Shown here: piece by piece, positions 30,238-41,715 of the stretch
Numbering within the stretch: the stretch's first letter is position 1
How the letters are laid out: every line of letters begins with the position of its first letter
Origin: Chloroflexota bacterium
GTDB lineage: Bacteria; Chloroflexota; Limnocylindria; Limnocylindrales; CSP1-4
DNA length: 42,583 nt
Direction: 5' to 3'
Assembly: GCA_003158295.1 (NCBI GenBank)
Contig: PMIP01000019.1
Span: forward strand, 133 to 42,715
Position numbers and translations under genes: made by a program
Notes under the pieces: generated by a model
The model's database searches: none
What the model saw: only the letters and a program-made list of their open reading frames with translations
What the model was told of the DNA's origin: nothing

Positions 30238-32475
30238 ATGTCCATCGAGTGGAACTCTGATACACGCGAGTTTCACCTCCGGAACGATCGGATCAGCTAC
30301 ATCTTCCGCGTGCTCGAAAGCGGCTGGCTCGGTCATCTCCACTTCGGTCCGTCGCTGGCTGCCGGGAAGGCGTACGCGCACCTGGTCCCGGGCGAGTTCT
30401 TCGGCTACTCGAACCGATTGGGTGAACCGGTGCCATTCGAGTGCCCCACCGGCGGCAGCGGCGATTACCGGATCCCCGCCCTGGCCGTCGAACTGGCGGA
30501 CGGCTCGGGCGTCTTGAACCTTCGCTACAGGAGCCATCGGATCGTCGCCGGGAAGCCGCCTATCCCTGGCCTGCCCTCAACCTACACGGAAGTGGGCGGC
30601 GAGGCGGAGACGCTCGAGATCCTGCTGGTCGATTCGGTCGCCGATCTCGAAGTCCGCCTTCTGTACACGATCTACCGTGATCGACCGGTCATCGTTCGAA
30701 GCGCGCGCGTCACCAACGCGAGCAAAGGACCACTGATCGTACGCGCCGCCATGAGCGCATCGATCGATCTTCCGGACGCGGACTGGCAACTGATCACCTT
30801 GAACGGAGATTGGGCCCGAGAGCGCCACATCGACCGGCGCGATCTTCGGCCGGGACGCCAGTCCGTCTCGAGCGTCAGGGGGGCCTCGAGTTCGCAGCAC
30901 AACCCCTTCGTGGCCCTGGTCCGGCCAGCCGCGACCGAGGAGACCGGCGAGGTCATGGGCTTCTCTCTCGTCTACTCGGGCAACTTCCTGGCCGAGGCCG
31001 AGCTGGAGCCTTTCGGGACGACCCGAGTTCGGATGGGCATCAATCCGGACGGGTTCTCGTGGGTCCTGGAGCCGAGTGCTTCTTTCGACACGCCGGAGGC
31101 GATCCTGGTCTACTCCGCCACCGGCCTGGACGAGATGAGCCACGCCTATCACAGCCTCTTCCGCGAACGTCTGGCCCGCGGGGCATGGCGGGACAAACTC
31201 CGGCCGATCCTGATCAACAACTGGGAGGCGACCTACTTCGACTTCGACGAAGCCCGGCTGCTGGAGATCGCAGCCGCGGGTCGCGAGCTCGGGATCGAGT
31301 TGTTCGTGCTTGACGACGGCTGGTTCGGGCAGCGGGACGACGACACGACTTCGCTCGGCGACTGGAAGGTCAACCGGCGCAAGCTTCCTGGGGGCCTCGA
31401 ATCGCTGGCTCGCAAAGTGGAGGCCCTTGGAATGCGCTTCGGGCTCTGGATCGAGCCCGAGATGATGAGCCGGGCCAGCGCCCTTTTTGAGGCTCACGCG
31501 GACTGGGCCGTCGGCATCCCGTCCCGTCCCCTGACCGAGCACCGCAACCAGTACGTCCTGGACATGTCCCGGCCGGAGGTCGTCGATTATCTGTTCGGCG
31601 TGCTGTCGGGCGTGCTGGGCAGCGCCCCCATCTCCTACGTCAAGTGGGACATGAACCGCACCATCACCGAGCCGTTCACGCCGACCATGCCGGCGTGGCG
31701 ACAGGGCGAGTTCCTGCACCGCTACATCCTTGGCGTATACGCGCTCTACGATCGGCTCACCCGGGCCTTCCCCGGGATACTCTTCGAGTCGTGTGCCGGC
31801 GGCGGGGCCAGGTTCGACCCCGGTCTGCTGGCCTACGCCCCGCAGGCCTGGACCAGCGACAACACGGACGCGATAGATCGCCTCAAGATCCAGTACGGCA
31901 CTTCGCTGGCCTACCCGCTGAGCTCGATGGGCGCACACGTGTCGGCCGTGCCAAACCATCAGGGCGGCCGCGTCACGCCACTCGCGACTCGCGCGGCCGT
32001 GGCCTTCTTCGGCGATCTCGGTTACGAACTGGACCCGACCAAGCTGTCGGAGGACGAACGGGCCGCCATCGCCGAGCAGGTCGCTTTCTACAAGCAGTGG
32101 CGCGAGCTGGTCCAATTCGGCCGCTTCCACCGGCTACGCAGCCCGTTCGAGGGCGATGGCAACGAGACGGCCTGGATGGTCGTGGCAGGCGATCGGAAGG
32201 CGGCCCTCGCAGGCTTCTACGAGGTTCTCAACCGGGTCAACATCGGCCCCCGTCGGCTGCGGCTTCGCGGGCTGGACCCCGCGACGCTCTATCGCGTCTC
32301 GGCGTGGCCGCCATCGGCCGCTCCGGATCAGTCGAGCCGACTGATTGGAGGCGATCTCCTGATGGCCGCGGGGCTCGTCATCGAGGCCCGTCGGATGGCG
32401 TTCCCGGTGGGCGATTTCCTCGCCAGGCTGTACGTCCTGGAAGCGGTTGATTCCGAGCCCGGCGGTGCTGAGTGA
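30238..32475 (+). CDS. Alpha-galactosidase, GH36 family
   Basis: LILINNWEATYFDFDEARLLEIAAAGRELGIELFVLDDGWFGQRDDDTTSLGDWKVNRRKLPGGL, GLWIEPEMMS, YVKWDMNRTITEPF, FESCAGGGARFDPGLLAYAPQAWTSDNTDAIDRLKIQYGTSLAYP. Confidence 0.95.
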   Translation: MSIEWNSDTREFHLRNDRISYIFRVLESGWLGHLHFGPSLAAGKAYAHLVPGEFFGYSNRLGEPVPFECPTGGSGDYRIPALAVELADGSGVLNLRYRSHRIVAGKPPIPGLPSTYTEVGGEAETLEILLVDSVADLEVRLLYTIYRDRPVIVRSARVTNASKGPLIVRAAMSASIDLPDADWQLITLNGDWARERHIDRRDLRPGRQSVSSVRGASSSQHNPFVALVRPAATEETGEVMGFSLVYSGNFLAEAELEPFGTTRVRMGINPDGFSWVLEPSASFDTPEAILVYSATGLDEMSHAYHSLFRERLARGAWRDKLRPILINNWEATYFDFDEARLLEIAAAGRELGIELFVLDDGWFGQRDDDTTSLGDWKVNRRKLPGGLESLARKVEALGMRFGLWIEPEMMSRASALFEAHADWAVGIPSRPLTEHRNQYVLDMSRPEVVDYLFGVLSGVLGSAPISYVKWDMNRTITEPFTPTMPAWRQGEFLHRYILGVYALYDRLTRAFPGILFESCAGGGARFDPGLLAYAPQAWTSDNTDAIDRLKIQYGTSLAYPLSSMGAHVSAVPNHQGGRVTPLATRAAVAFFGDLGYELDPTKLSEDERAAIAEQVAFYKQWRELVQFGRFHRLRSPFEGDGNETAWMVVAGDRKAALAGFYEVLNRVNIGPRRLRLRGLDPATLYRVSAWPPSAAPDQSSRLIGGDLLMAAGLVIEARRMAFPVGDFLARLYVLEAVDSEPGGAE

Positions 32476-32492
32476 CCGCAAACCGGGAGTGA

Positions 32493-35585
<3,093 letters not shown>

Positions 35586-35713
35586 CCGGCGCTCTCGAGA
35601 CTTGCCCGTGTTCGCGGGTGTCTCGGCGGCCGCCTGGCCTCGTCCCGGCATGCAACGAGATGCGCCCCGCACCTGGTGCGACGGGCACGATGTGAGCCAC
35701 ACAGGAGGCTGCA

Positions 35714-36676
35714 ATGAGCGAGTTCAAGATCAGCATCAACCTTTGGAGCCAGGCGGCCTCGTGGCAGGAGATGCTCGAGGCGGGCCAGGCCGTTGACCGG
35801 CTCGGCTACGAGCACCTGTGGACATGGGACCATGTCAAGGCCATCTTCGGCGATCCCCACCAGCCGATCTTCGAGGGCTGGACGGTGATCACGGCCTGGG
35901 CGATGGCCACTCACCGGGTCAAGCTGGGGCTGCTGGTCGGTGCCAACACCTTCCGCAATCCGGGTATCGTCGCCAAGATGGCGACAACACTGGATCACGT
36001 GTCGGGTGGACGGGCGATCCTGGGCATCGGCGGCGCCTGGTTCGAGCTGGAGCACAAGGAGTTCGGGATCGACTTCGGGCGCAGCGTGGGCGAGCGTCTT
36101 GATTGGCTCGATGAGTCGGTCGGGGCCATGCGGGCGATCATGGCCGGCGAGAAGGTCACTTCCCCTCAGGGGGGCCGCTACGCTTTCGACGGCCTGGCGA
36201 TCAGCCCGCTGCCGGTCCAGAAGCGGTTGCCCATCATGATCGGCGGCAACGGTCGCACCAAGACGCTCCGGACGGTGGCTCGCTACGCGGACATGTGGAA
36301 CGGTTTCGGGTTGCCGGGCGAGCTCAAGGAACTCCACGGCGTGCTCCGCGAGCACTGTGCGGAGGCCGGCCGGGACCCCGCCGAGATCGATAGCTCGGTG
36401 AACCTGTGGATGGTCATCCGCGACTCCGAGTCCGAGGCGAAGCGAGTCTGGGCTCGGGCCATGGACCGGAACCTGACTCCGGTGGCGGCCACGATCGAGC
36501 CGGCCCGACCGCTTCTGACAACACCCGAGAAGGTCGCCGAGAGGTTGCTCGAATACGTGGAGGCCGGCTGTACGACGGCGCTGGTGGAGATGCCTGCTCC
36601 ATACGACATGGAGACTCTCGAGCGGCTGGCGAGGGAGGTCAGGCCCTTGGTCGAACGGGGGACCGCTCTGACCTGA
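35714..36676 (+). CDS. LLM-class (F420-dependent-type) oxidoreductase
   Basis: GYEHLWTWDHVKAIFGDPHQPIFEGWTVITAWAMATHRVKLGLLVGANTFRNPGIVAKMATTLDHVSGGRAILGIGGAWFELEHKEFGIDF. Confidence 0.9.
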   Translation: MSEFKISINLWSQAASWQEMLEAGQAVDRLGYEHLWTWDHVKAIFGDPHQPIFEGWTVITAWAMATHRVKLGLLVGANTFRNPGIVAKMATTLDHVSGGRAILGIGGAWFELEHKEFGIDFGRSVGERLDWLDESVGAMRAIMAGEKVTSPQGGRYAFDGLAISPLPVQKRLPIMIGGNGRTKTLRTVARYADMWNGFGLPGELKELHGVLREHCAEAGRDPAEIDSSVNLWMVIRDSESEAKRVWARAMDRNLTPVAATIEPARPLLTTPEKVAERLLEYVEAGCTTALVEMPAPYDMETLERLAREVRPLVERGTALT

Positions 36677-36731
36677 GGCCGCGTCGGCCCCTGCGCGGCT
36701 CCGGATCCCGCACCGTGCCTCCGCCGAGGGC

Positions 36732-36971
36732 TCAGCGCGGCGCTAGCAGCGACCCCACCAGGACGCCGAGCACCAGTACGGCGGCGACCATAAGGAAGAA
36801 GACGGGCCACGCGAGGGCCATCGAAAGCCTGGTGCGCATGCTCGCCGGCGCGCCCGCCAATGCCGCCTGCTCGCGCTGACCGCCCAGCCGGGATGCCAAC
36901 GTCCGCATCAAGATCGCCCGAATCGCGACCACGGCAACTGCCGCGACAAGGGCGAGCGCCACGTACTTCAT
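36732..36971 (-). CDS. Small hypothetical membrane protein (two predicted TM helices)
   Basis: MKYVALALVAAVAVVAIRAILM...LSMALAWPVFFLMVAAVLVLGVLVGSLLAPR. Confidence 0.5.
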   Translation of the reverse strand: MKYVALALVAAVAVVAIRAILMRTLASRLGGQREQAALAGAPASMRTRLSMALAWPVFFLMVAAVLVLGVLVGSLLAPR

Positions 36972-37257
36972 TTCTCAAGTGTAGTTGAGCCGGCATGCCG
37001 GGCGGCGATCTGGGTGGTCCCCAGAACCAGGCGCGTCCGACCGCCGAATTGCCCCAATCGCCCCTCCGCCAGCACCGCATGTGGCCATCGAGGAGTATCG
37101 TTGACGTGTTGTCGTCACAGACCGACCGCATCGCGTCGAACTCGGCGGTCGCAAGCACCGCGTCAGTGGCTCGACGAAGGTCGGCCGGGCTTACGTCGGT
37201 TCATTTGCCCCCGGGCAGAGAATGACTCCGCAAGGCGGCCGCAAGGAGAGCTGAAAG

Positions 37258-37842
37258 ATGCCGTGGGGCCTGACTCCAGTCCACCTCATCGTGATCCTGG
37301 TAATCGTTCTGATCGTCGTCGGGCCCGGCAAGCTGCCCGACACTGGCGCCGCCATCGGAAAGGCGCTGCGCGGGTTCAAGGACGCAGTGGACGGCAACGA
37401 TCAGGCCGGCTCGTCACAGCACTCTGACCAGGCGCCCGCCGCACAGGGTCAGCCGCTCCAGTCCAACCCCGGGACTCCGCCGGCCGCAGGCTATCCGCCG
37501 CAGTACGCCCAGCCGCTGCCGCCGCAGTACCCGCCGCAGCCTTACCCGCCGCAGCAGTACCCCCCGCAGCCGTACCCGCCGCAGTACGCGCAGCCGCTGC
37601 CGCCGCAGTACGCGCAGCCGCTGCCGCAGCAGTACCCGCCGCAGCCGGGTATGCCCCAGCAGGCTCCCGTGTACCCCGGTCAGTACCCGCCGCAGCCGTA
37701 CGCGGGGCCGCAACCGAATCTGGTGCCGCCGCCAGGTCCAACGCCCGGCCTGGGCTCCGCGCCATTCCCGGCAGCCCCCTCGGAGCAGCCGGCACAGGGT
37801 CAGACACCTGGGACGGGATCGCAGGAGCCACCTAGGCGCTGA
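37258..37842 (+). CDS. tatA: Second TatA-like protein with Pro/Gln/Tyr-rich repetitive tail
   Basis: MPWGLTPVHLIVILVIVLIVVGPGKLPDTGAAIGKALRGFKDAVDG, tail PPQYPPQPYPPQQYPPQPYPPQYAQPLPPQYAQPLPQQYPPQPG. Confidence 0.85.
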   Translation: MPWGLTPVHLIVILVIVLIVVGPGKLPDTGAAIGKALRGFKDAVDGNDQAGSSQHSDQAPAAQGQPLQSNPGTPPAAGYPPQYAQPLPPQYPPQPYPPQQYPPQPYPPQYAQPLPPQYAQPLPQQYPPQPGMPQQAPVYPGQYPPQPYAGPQPNLVPPPGPTPGLGSAPFPAAPSEQPAQGQTPGTGSQEPPRR

Positions 37843-37943
37843 CGCGAAGCCCCGGAGGCCCCTCAGGATCCTGATTCAGCGAGGCCCGAACCGTCGTCGC
37901 GTGCGGTTCCACACAGTCGTCTTCGAAGCGCCCCGGGGCCAGG

Positions 37944-38867
37944 TCAAAGGCTGCAATCTGCCAGGATCGGCAGTAGCTTCTCGTCGATCTCTGCCTCGCT
38001 CGGGCCGCACTCCAGTTTCGCCAGAGTCCAGGACTCGACGTGGTCGACGCCCTCGCCCGGCTCCAGCCTCGTCAGTGGCCCGAGTGTCTCCACCTCGAGC
38101 ATATCGGAGTCGGCGTACGTCTCCGTGTTGCAGCCCATGTCGGCGTAGGTAGCCCCCGGGTCGTACGGATAGTGGATGATCAGGGCATCGCCGCCGAGGA
38201 GATAGGCTGCCCAGCCCTGCTTGTTGAGGAAGCCGACCTTCTGCTTCGTGGTCGCCTTCGGATCCTGCCGGAGCTGGATGTACTTGCGTCCCCACCTCCA
38301 GCGTGGATCGGTCATGTCCGTGAAATACCAAAGGACGAGCGGTCTGGCCGGAGCAAGCATCTCGGGGTGCGGCCGGAACTCCTCTTGCGGGTAGATCGCG
38401 TGTCCGCCCGGTGCCATGACCGAGAGCGCCCACGGTGCCAGCTCACATGCCCAGGAGCCGCGATTCACGATGCGATGAGCCACCTCCACGCACGGTGACG
38501 TGGGGGACACCGTGACGCGCATCTCCTTGTCCAGCGCGTTGGCGCCTTCGTGATTGCGCAGAACGAGCGTGGTGCCGTCCATGGTGTGCTGGACGGGCTC
38601 ATTGTCCGAGGCGTAGGTTCGGGGGAAGATTTCCGGGGCATGCCAGAGGCGATGGCCGCCGTAGTTGTGCCACTCCGCGTCGCCGGTCCGGCCCAGCGTC
38701 TCCGCGTAGTTGTTGAAGAGGTTCTGGCCGTTGACAAAGCCGAGCCGGATTATGCGGGGTCCGACGTCGGTGGTGGCCACGAGCTCTATCTCCCCGTTGG
38801 AGACGCGGATGCAGTTCGGCCAGCCACCGTATTCGACCATCTCGATCACCAGGGAGCCTTCATTCAT
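37944..38867 (-). CDS. Galactose-mutarotase-like fold protein (DUF4380/DUF4432-like), carbohydrate-associated
   Basis: NGEIELVATTDVGPRIIRLGFVNGQNLFNNY..YGGHRLWHAPEIFPRTYASDNEPVQ; SYxDMGCNTETYADSDMLEVETLGPLTRLEPGEGVDHVESWTL. Confidence 0.6.
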   Translation of the reverse strand: MNEGSLVIEMVEYGGWPNCIRVSNGEIELVATTDVGPRIIRLGFVNGQNLFNNYAETLGRTGDAEWHNYGGHRLWHAPEIFPRTYASDNEPVQHTMDGTTLVLRNHEGANALDKEMRVTVSPTSPCVEVAHRIVNRGSWACELAPWALSVMAPGGHAIYPQEEFRPHPEMLAPARPLVLWYFTDMTDPRWRWGRKYIQLRQDPKATTKQKVGFLNKQGWAAYLLGGDALIIHYPYDPGATYADMGCNTETYADSDMLEVETLGPLTRLEPGEGVDHVESWTLAKLECGPSEAEIDEKLLPILADCSL

Positions 38868-38931
38868 CGGCGACCATCCACCTTCGCATGTGCTGCTGCC
38901 TCTCTGACGGGAATTGTGCCGGATGTGCGTG

Positions 38932-41340
38932 CTAGACGTTCGATGCTGTTGCGGTCTTCGTGTCCGCCCGCGACACGACCGGACTAGTCAGTTCGCCCGG
39001 CTGCCTCTGCTCGATGGCAAGGCCCCGGGCATCGACCTCGTAGTCGCCTCCGTACACTCGCACCCTGACGGGCGCGCCTTCTAGCACCTGCAGGTTCACC
39101 TTCTGATCGTCCACGCGCAGCTCCAGCAAGGCTCCACGATAGTAGACGCGGAACCGGTAGGAACGCCATTGTGACGGCAGCGTGGGCTGGAAGATGAGGA
39201 CGTCGCCGTCCGTGCGCATACCGCCGAACCCGAAGACCATGCTGGCCCAGACACCTGCGGCGGACGTCACATGCAGTCCCTGGTCCGTGTTGCGGTTGTA
39301 GTTGTCCAGATCCATTCGGGCGCCGTACGAGAAGAAGGTGTAGGCGTCCTCGAGCTTGCCGAGCTCCACCGCCAGAATCGAGTGCAGCGAAGGCGACAGC
39401 GACGACTCGTGAATCGTGCGCGCCTCGTAGAAGTCGTAGTTAGCCCGCTTCTCCGCCAGCGTGTAGTCCTGACTGAAGAAGTACATGAGGTTCAACACGT
39501 CCGGCTGTTTGACCATGTCGAACCGGAAGATCTTGATGTACGCCCAGTTCTTGTAGATCGGAATCTCGTCTGGCGGGAAGTGCTCGAGATCGACATGCGG
39601 GAGGTCGAAATAGCCGGCGTGTTGCTCGAATACGCCCGTCTGCTCGTCTTTGGGTATGCGCATCTTCTCGGCCATGTGGGCCCAGCGCGCCGGCTCATCG
39701 GGCTTGAGGTCGGTCTTGGCCAATGCTTCGCGGTAGAGATCTGGCGCCTTGGCCTGCATCTCATCTAGCACGGACAACGTGAACTCGAACGCCTTCTTGC
39801 CCATGACATTCGTGTAGCAGTTGTGGTTCACCATCATGTGGAACTCATCGGGACCCATCACGCCGTAGAAACCGAAGTCACCCTGCGACGGGCTCCAGCC
39901 ACCTGCGCTGGCCAGGAACCGGCAGATCTGAAGCAGCATCTCGATGCCTTCGCGATACAAGAACTCCTTGTCGCGCATGATCACGTCGTGGTGCCAGATG
40001 GCGTACGCAACCGCCATGTCGGCGTGGATTTCGAGATCCACGTGCTGCCAGGTCCCGGAGTCTTCAGTCCCCGTGATCGTGGCAAACGGGAATCGCGCGC
40101 CTTCGCAATCGAGTTGGCGAGCCCGCTCCATCGCCTGCCCGAGGCGATGGTATCGGTACAGGAGCAGGTTCCTGGCGGCGGGCGGGTCGACGAACATCAG
40201 CAGGCGGTGCGAGTAGATCTCGCTGTCCCAGAACACCCAGCCGAAGTAGACCTCGCCGGTCATCCCCTTGCACAGGGCGTTGAGGTCGGCGTTCTCACCG
40301 TGGTACGTCTGATACGTCTGGAAGCACGAGAAGCGCAGGCCCTGCAGAACGCTGGGATCGCCTTCGATCTCGATGTCCATGACATTCCACACGCGCGTCC
40401 AGAAGGCCGAATGCTCGGCGAGCAGGCTGTCGAACGACGCGTTGCGGTGCCGTCGCATCAGCTCGAGGCCATCGGCTCGCAGGGTGTCCGCGTCCGAGGT
40501 CCTTGCCCACTCATTGACCGCGACCCGGTCGACGGCGGTCTCCGTCCCCTGCGTCAGGCTCAGCTCGAAGTCGACACCGATGAACTTGACGTCCTCAACC
40601 AGAGAGGTCTTGAGGAGCTGATCGGCATGGAGATGGAAGCCAGAGAACAGCTGATGACCGCTCCGGAGCGTTTCCGCCTGGATCGCCCAGCCGCCCTCGA
40701 TCGCGCTCTTCCTCCGTGTCTGCCAGAGGTTGATGATCGGGCGGTCCTGGCCTGAGCCGGCGCCGGTCTGATCCCATCCGGCGGCGATCTCGTAGGGAGT
40801 GTTGAAGTCCAGGCCCATTCGAACCCGGACCGTGCCGGAGAAGTCCAGCGGCTCGAAGGCGATGCGCTGGCAGCCGACCCGGGTGGACTGCATGTCCGTG
40901 AAGCGGATGAAGGTCAGCTTGAGGTGCTTGCCGGTGGCGGTCTGCCACACGAACTCGCGGGTAAGCACGCCGTTGCGCATGTCCAGCTTGCGCGTGAAGT
41001 CGGAGAAGGCCGATCTCGCCAGGTCGAGCTGCTCGCCGTCCACCCAGAGCCGCGTGTGAAGCCAATCCACCGCGTTGAGCATCGCCGCGCCCTGCGTGAC
41101 GAAGCCCTTGAAGATCTGGTCGTGGTGGATGTCCATGAGCTCGTAAAGGTGGTTGAAGTAGCTGCCCAGGAGGTGGTCGCCGCTGTAGCCCTCCTCGAAG
41201 TAGCCGCGGACGCCCATGAATTCGTTGGCCACCGAGAACACGGACTCCGCGACGCGCTGGTAACCGGGGTCGAAGCCCTCTTCGACGATCGTCCAGGGAT
41301 CGCCGCGGAAGTAGTCGATGGGCGTCTTGGACGTCTTCAT
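38932..41340 (-). CDS. Glycoside hydrolase family 65 (disaccharide phosphorylase such as maltose/kojibiose/trehalose type)
   Basis: VFSVANEFMGVRGYFEEGYSGDHLLGSYFNHLYE, YFGWVFWDSEIYSHRLLMFVDPPAARNLLLYRYHRLGQAMERARQLDCEGARFPF, YGVMGPDEFHMMVNHNCYTNVMGKKAFEF, ESSLSPSLHSILAVELG; start at MKTSKTPIDYF. Confidence 0.92.
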   Translation of the reverse strand: MKTSKTPIDYFRGDPWTIVEEGFDPGYQRVAESVFSVANEFMGVRGYFEEGYSGDHLLGSYFNHLYELMDIHHDQIFKGFVTQGAAMLNAVDWLHTRLWVDGEQLDLARSAFSDFTRKLDMRNGVLTREFVWQTATGKHLKLTFIRFTDMQSTRVGCQRIAFEPLDFSGTVRVRMGLDFNTPYEIAAGWDQTGAGSGQDRPIINLWQTRRKSAIEGGWAIQAETLRSGHQLFSGFHLHADQLLKTSLVEDVKFIGVDFELSLTQGTETAVDRVAVNEWARTSDADTLRADGLELMRRHRNASFDSLLAEHSAFWTRVWNVMDIEIEGDPSVLQGLRFSCFQTYQTYHGENADLNALCKGMTGEVYFGWVFWDSEIYSHRLLMFVDPPAARNLLLYRYHRLGQAMERARQLDCEGARFPFATITGTEDSGTWQHVDLEIHADMAVAYAIWHHDVIMRDKEFLYREGIEMLLQICRFLASAGGWSPSQGDFGFYGVMGPDEFHMMVNHNCYTNVMGKKAFEFTLSVLDEMQAKAPDLYREALAKTDLKPDEPARWAHMAEKMRIPKDEQTGVFEQHAGYFDLPHVDLEHFPPDEIPIYKNWAYIKIFRFDMVKQPDVLNLMYFFSQDYTLAEKRANYDFYEARTIHESSLSPSLHSILAVELGKLEDAYTFFSYGARMDLDNYNRNTDQGLHVTSAAGVWASMVFGFGGMRTDGDVLIFQPTLPSQWRSYRFRVYYRGALLELRVDDQKVNLQVLEGAPVRVRVYGGDYEVDARGLAIEQRQPGELTSPVVSRADTKTATASNV

Positions 41341-41633
41341 GGTGAGGCTCCGGAAGGCTTGGACGGTGGCGATTTGGTGGCAGGTCGATGGGTCGGGCAG
41401 CGGGCCCGCCTGGAGATCAGGAGGCGGCGGAGGCATTCATCCGCGTCGAGGCGGCGAGTCATGTAGTCCGCCAAGCACGGCGCCGCAGGGCGCCACGCGG
41501 CGGGTGTCGTCGAGGGGGACAGCCTCGTGGAGGCACGTCCGGCCGATGAGTGCGAGATCGGCCTCGCGTGCACCTTGCCGGCCGCCGGCTTCGAGGGCGT
41601 CGCCCGCTCGATCGGTGTTCAAGTTCACCTCAC

Positions 41634-41649
41634 TAGGTTTCGAAGGCTA
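41634..41649. promoter_or_regulatory. Candidate LacI-family operator (CpG-centred palindrome)
   Basis: TAGGTTTCGAAGGCTA: TAGnnTTCGAAnnCTA, 12/16 symmetric positions centred on CG, between lacI-type gene and GH65 gene. Confidence 0.5.
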
Positions 41650-41662
41650 TGACCGTTGGAAT

Positions 41663-41681
41663 GCGCGCGACGGCAGCGCGC
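41663..41681 (-). terminator. Candidate hairpin just downstream of LacI-type gene
   Basis: GCGCGC-GACGGCA-GCGCGC, 35 nt past the stop of the minus-strand regulator. Confidence 0.35.
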
Positions 41682-41715
41682 CTCCCAGCGAGCTGCATCC
41701 GGAGCCAAACCCTCC

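Noticed and set aside
30577-32130. 517-aa minus-strand ORF opposite GH36
   Set aside because: Antisense of a clear alpha-galactosidase.
37102-37117. TGACG-TGTTGT-CGTCA inverted repeat upstream of second tatA
   Set aside because: Only 5-bp arms and ~140 bp from the start; within chance expectation for this composition.
37490-37700. Short regular repeats resembling an array
   Set aside because: Codon-level low complexity (PPQYPPQPY) in the tatA tail, not a CRISPR.
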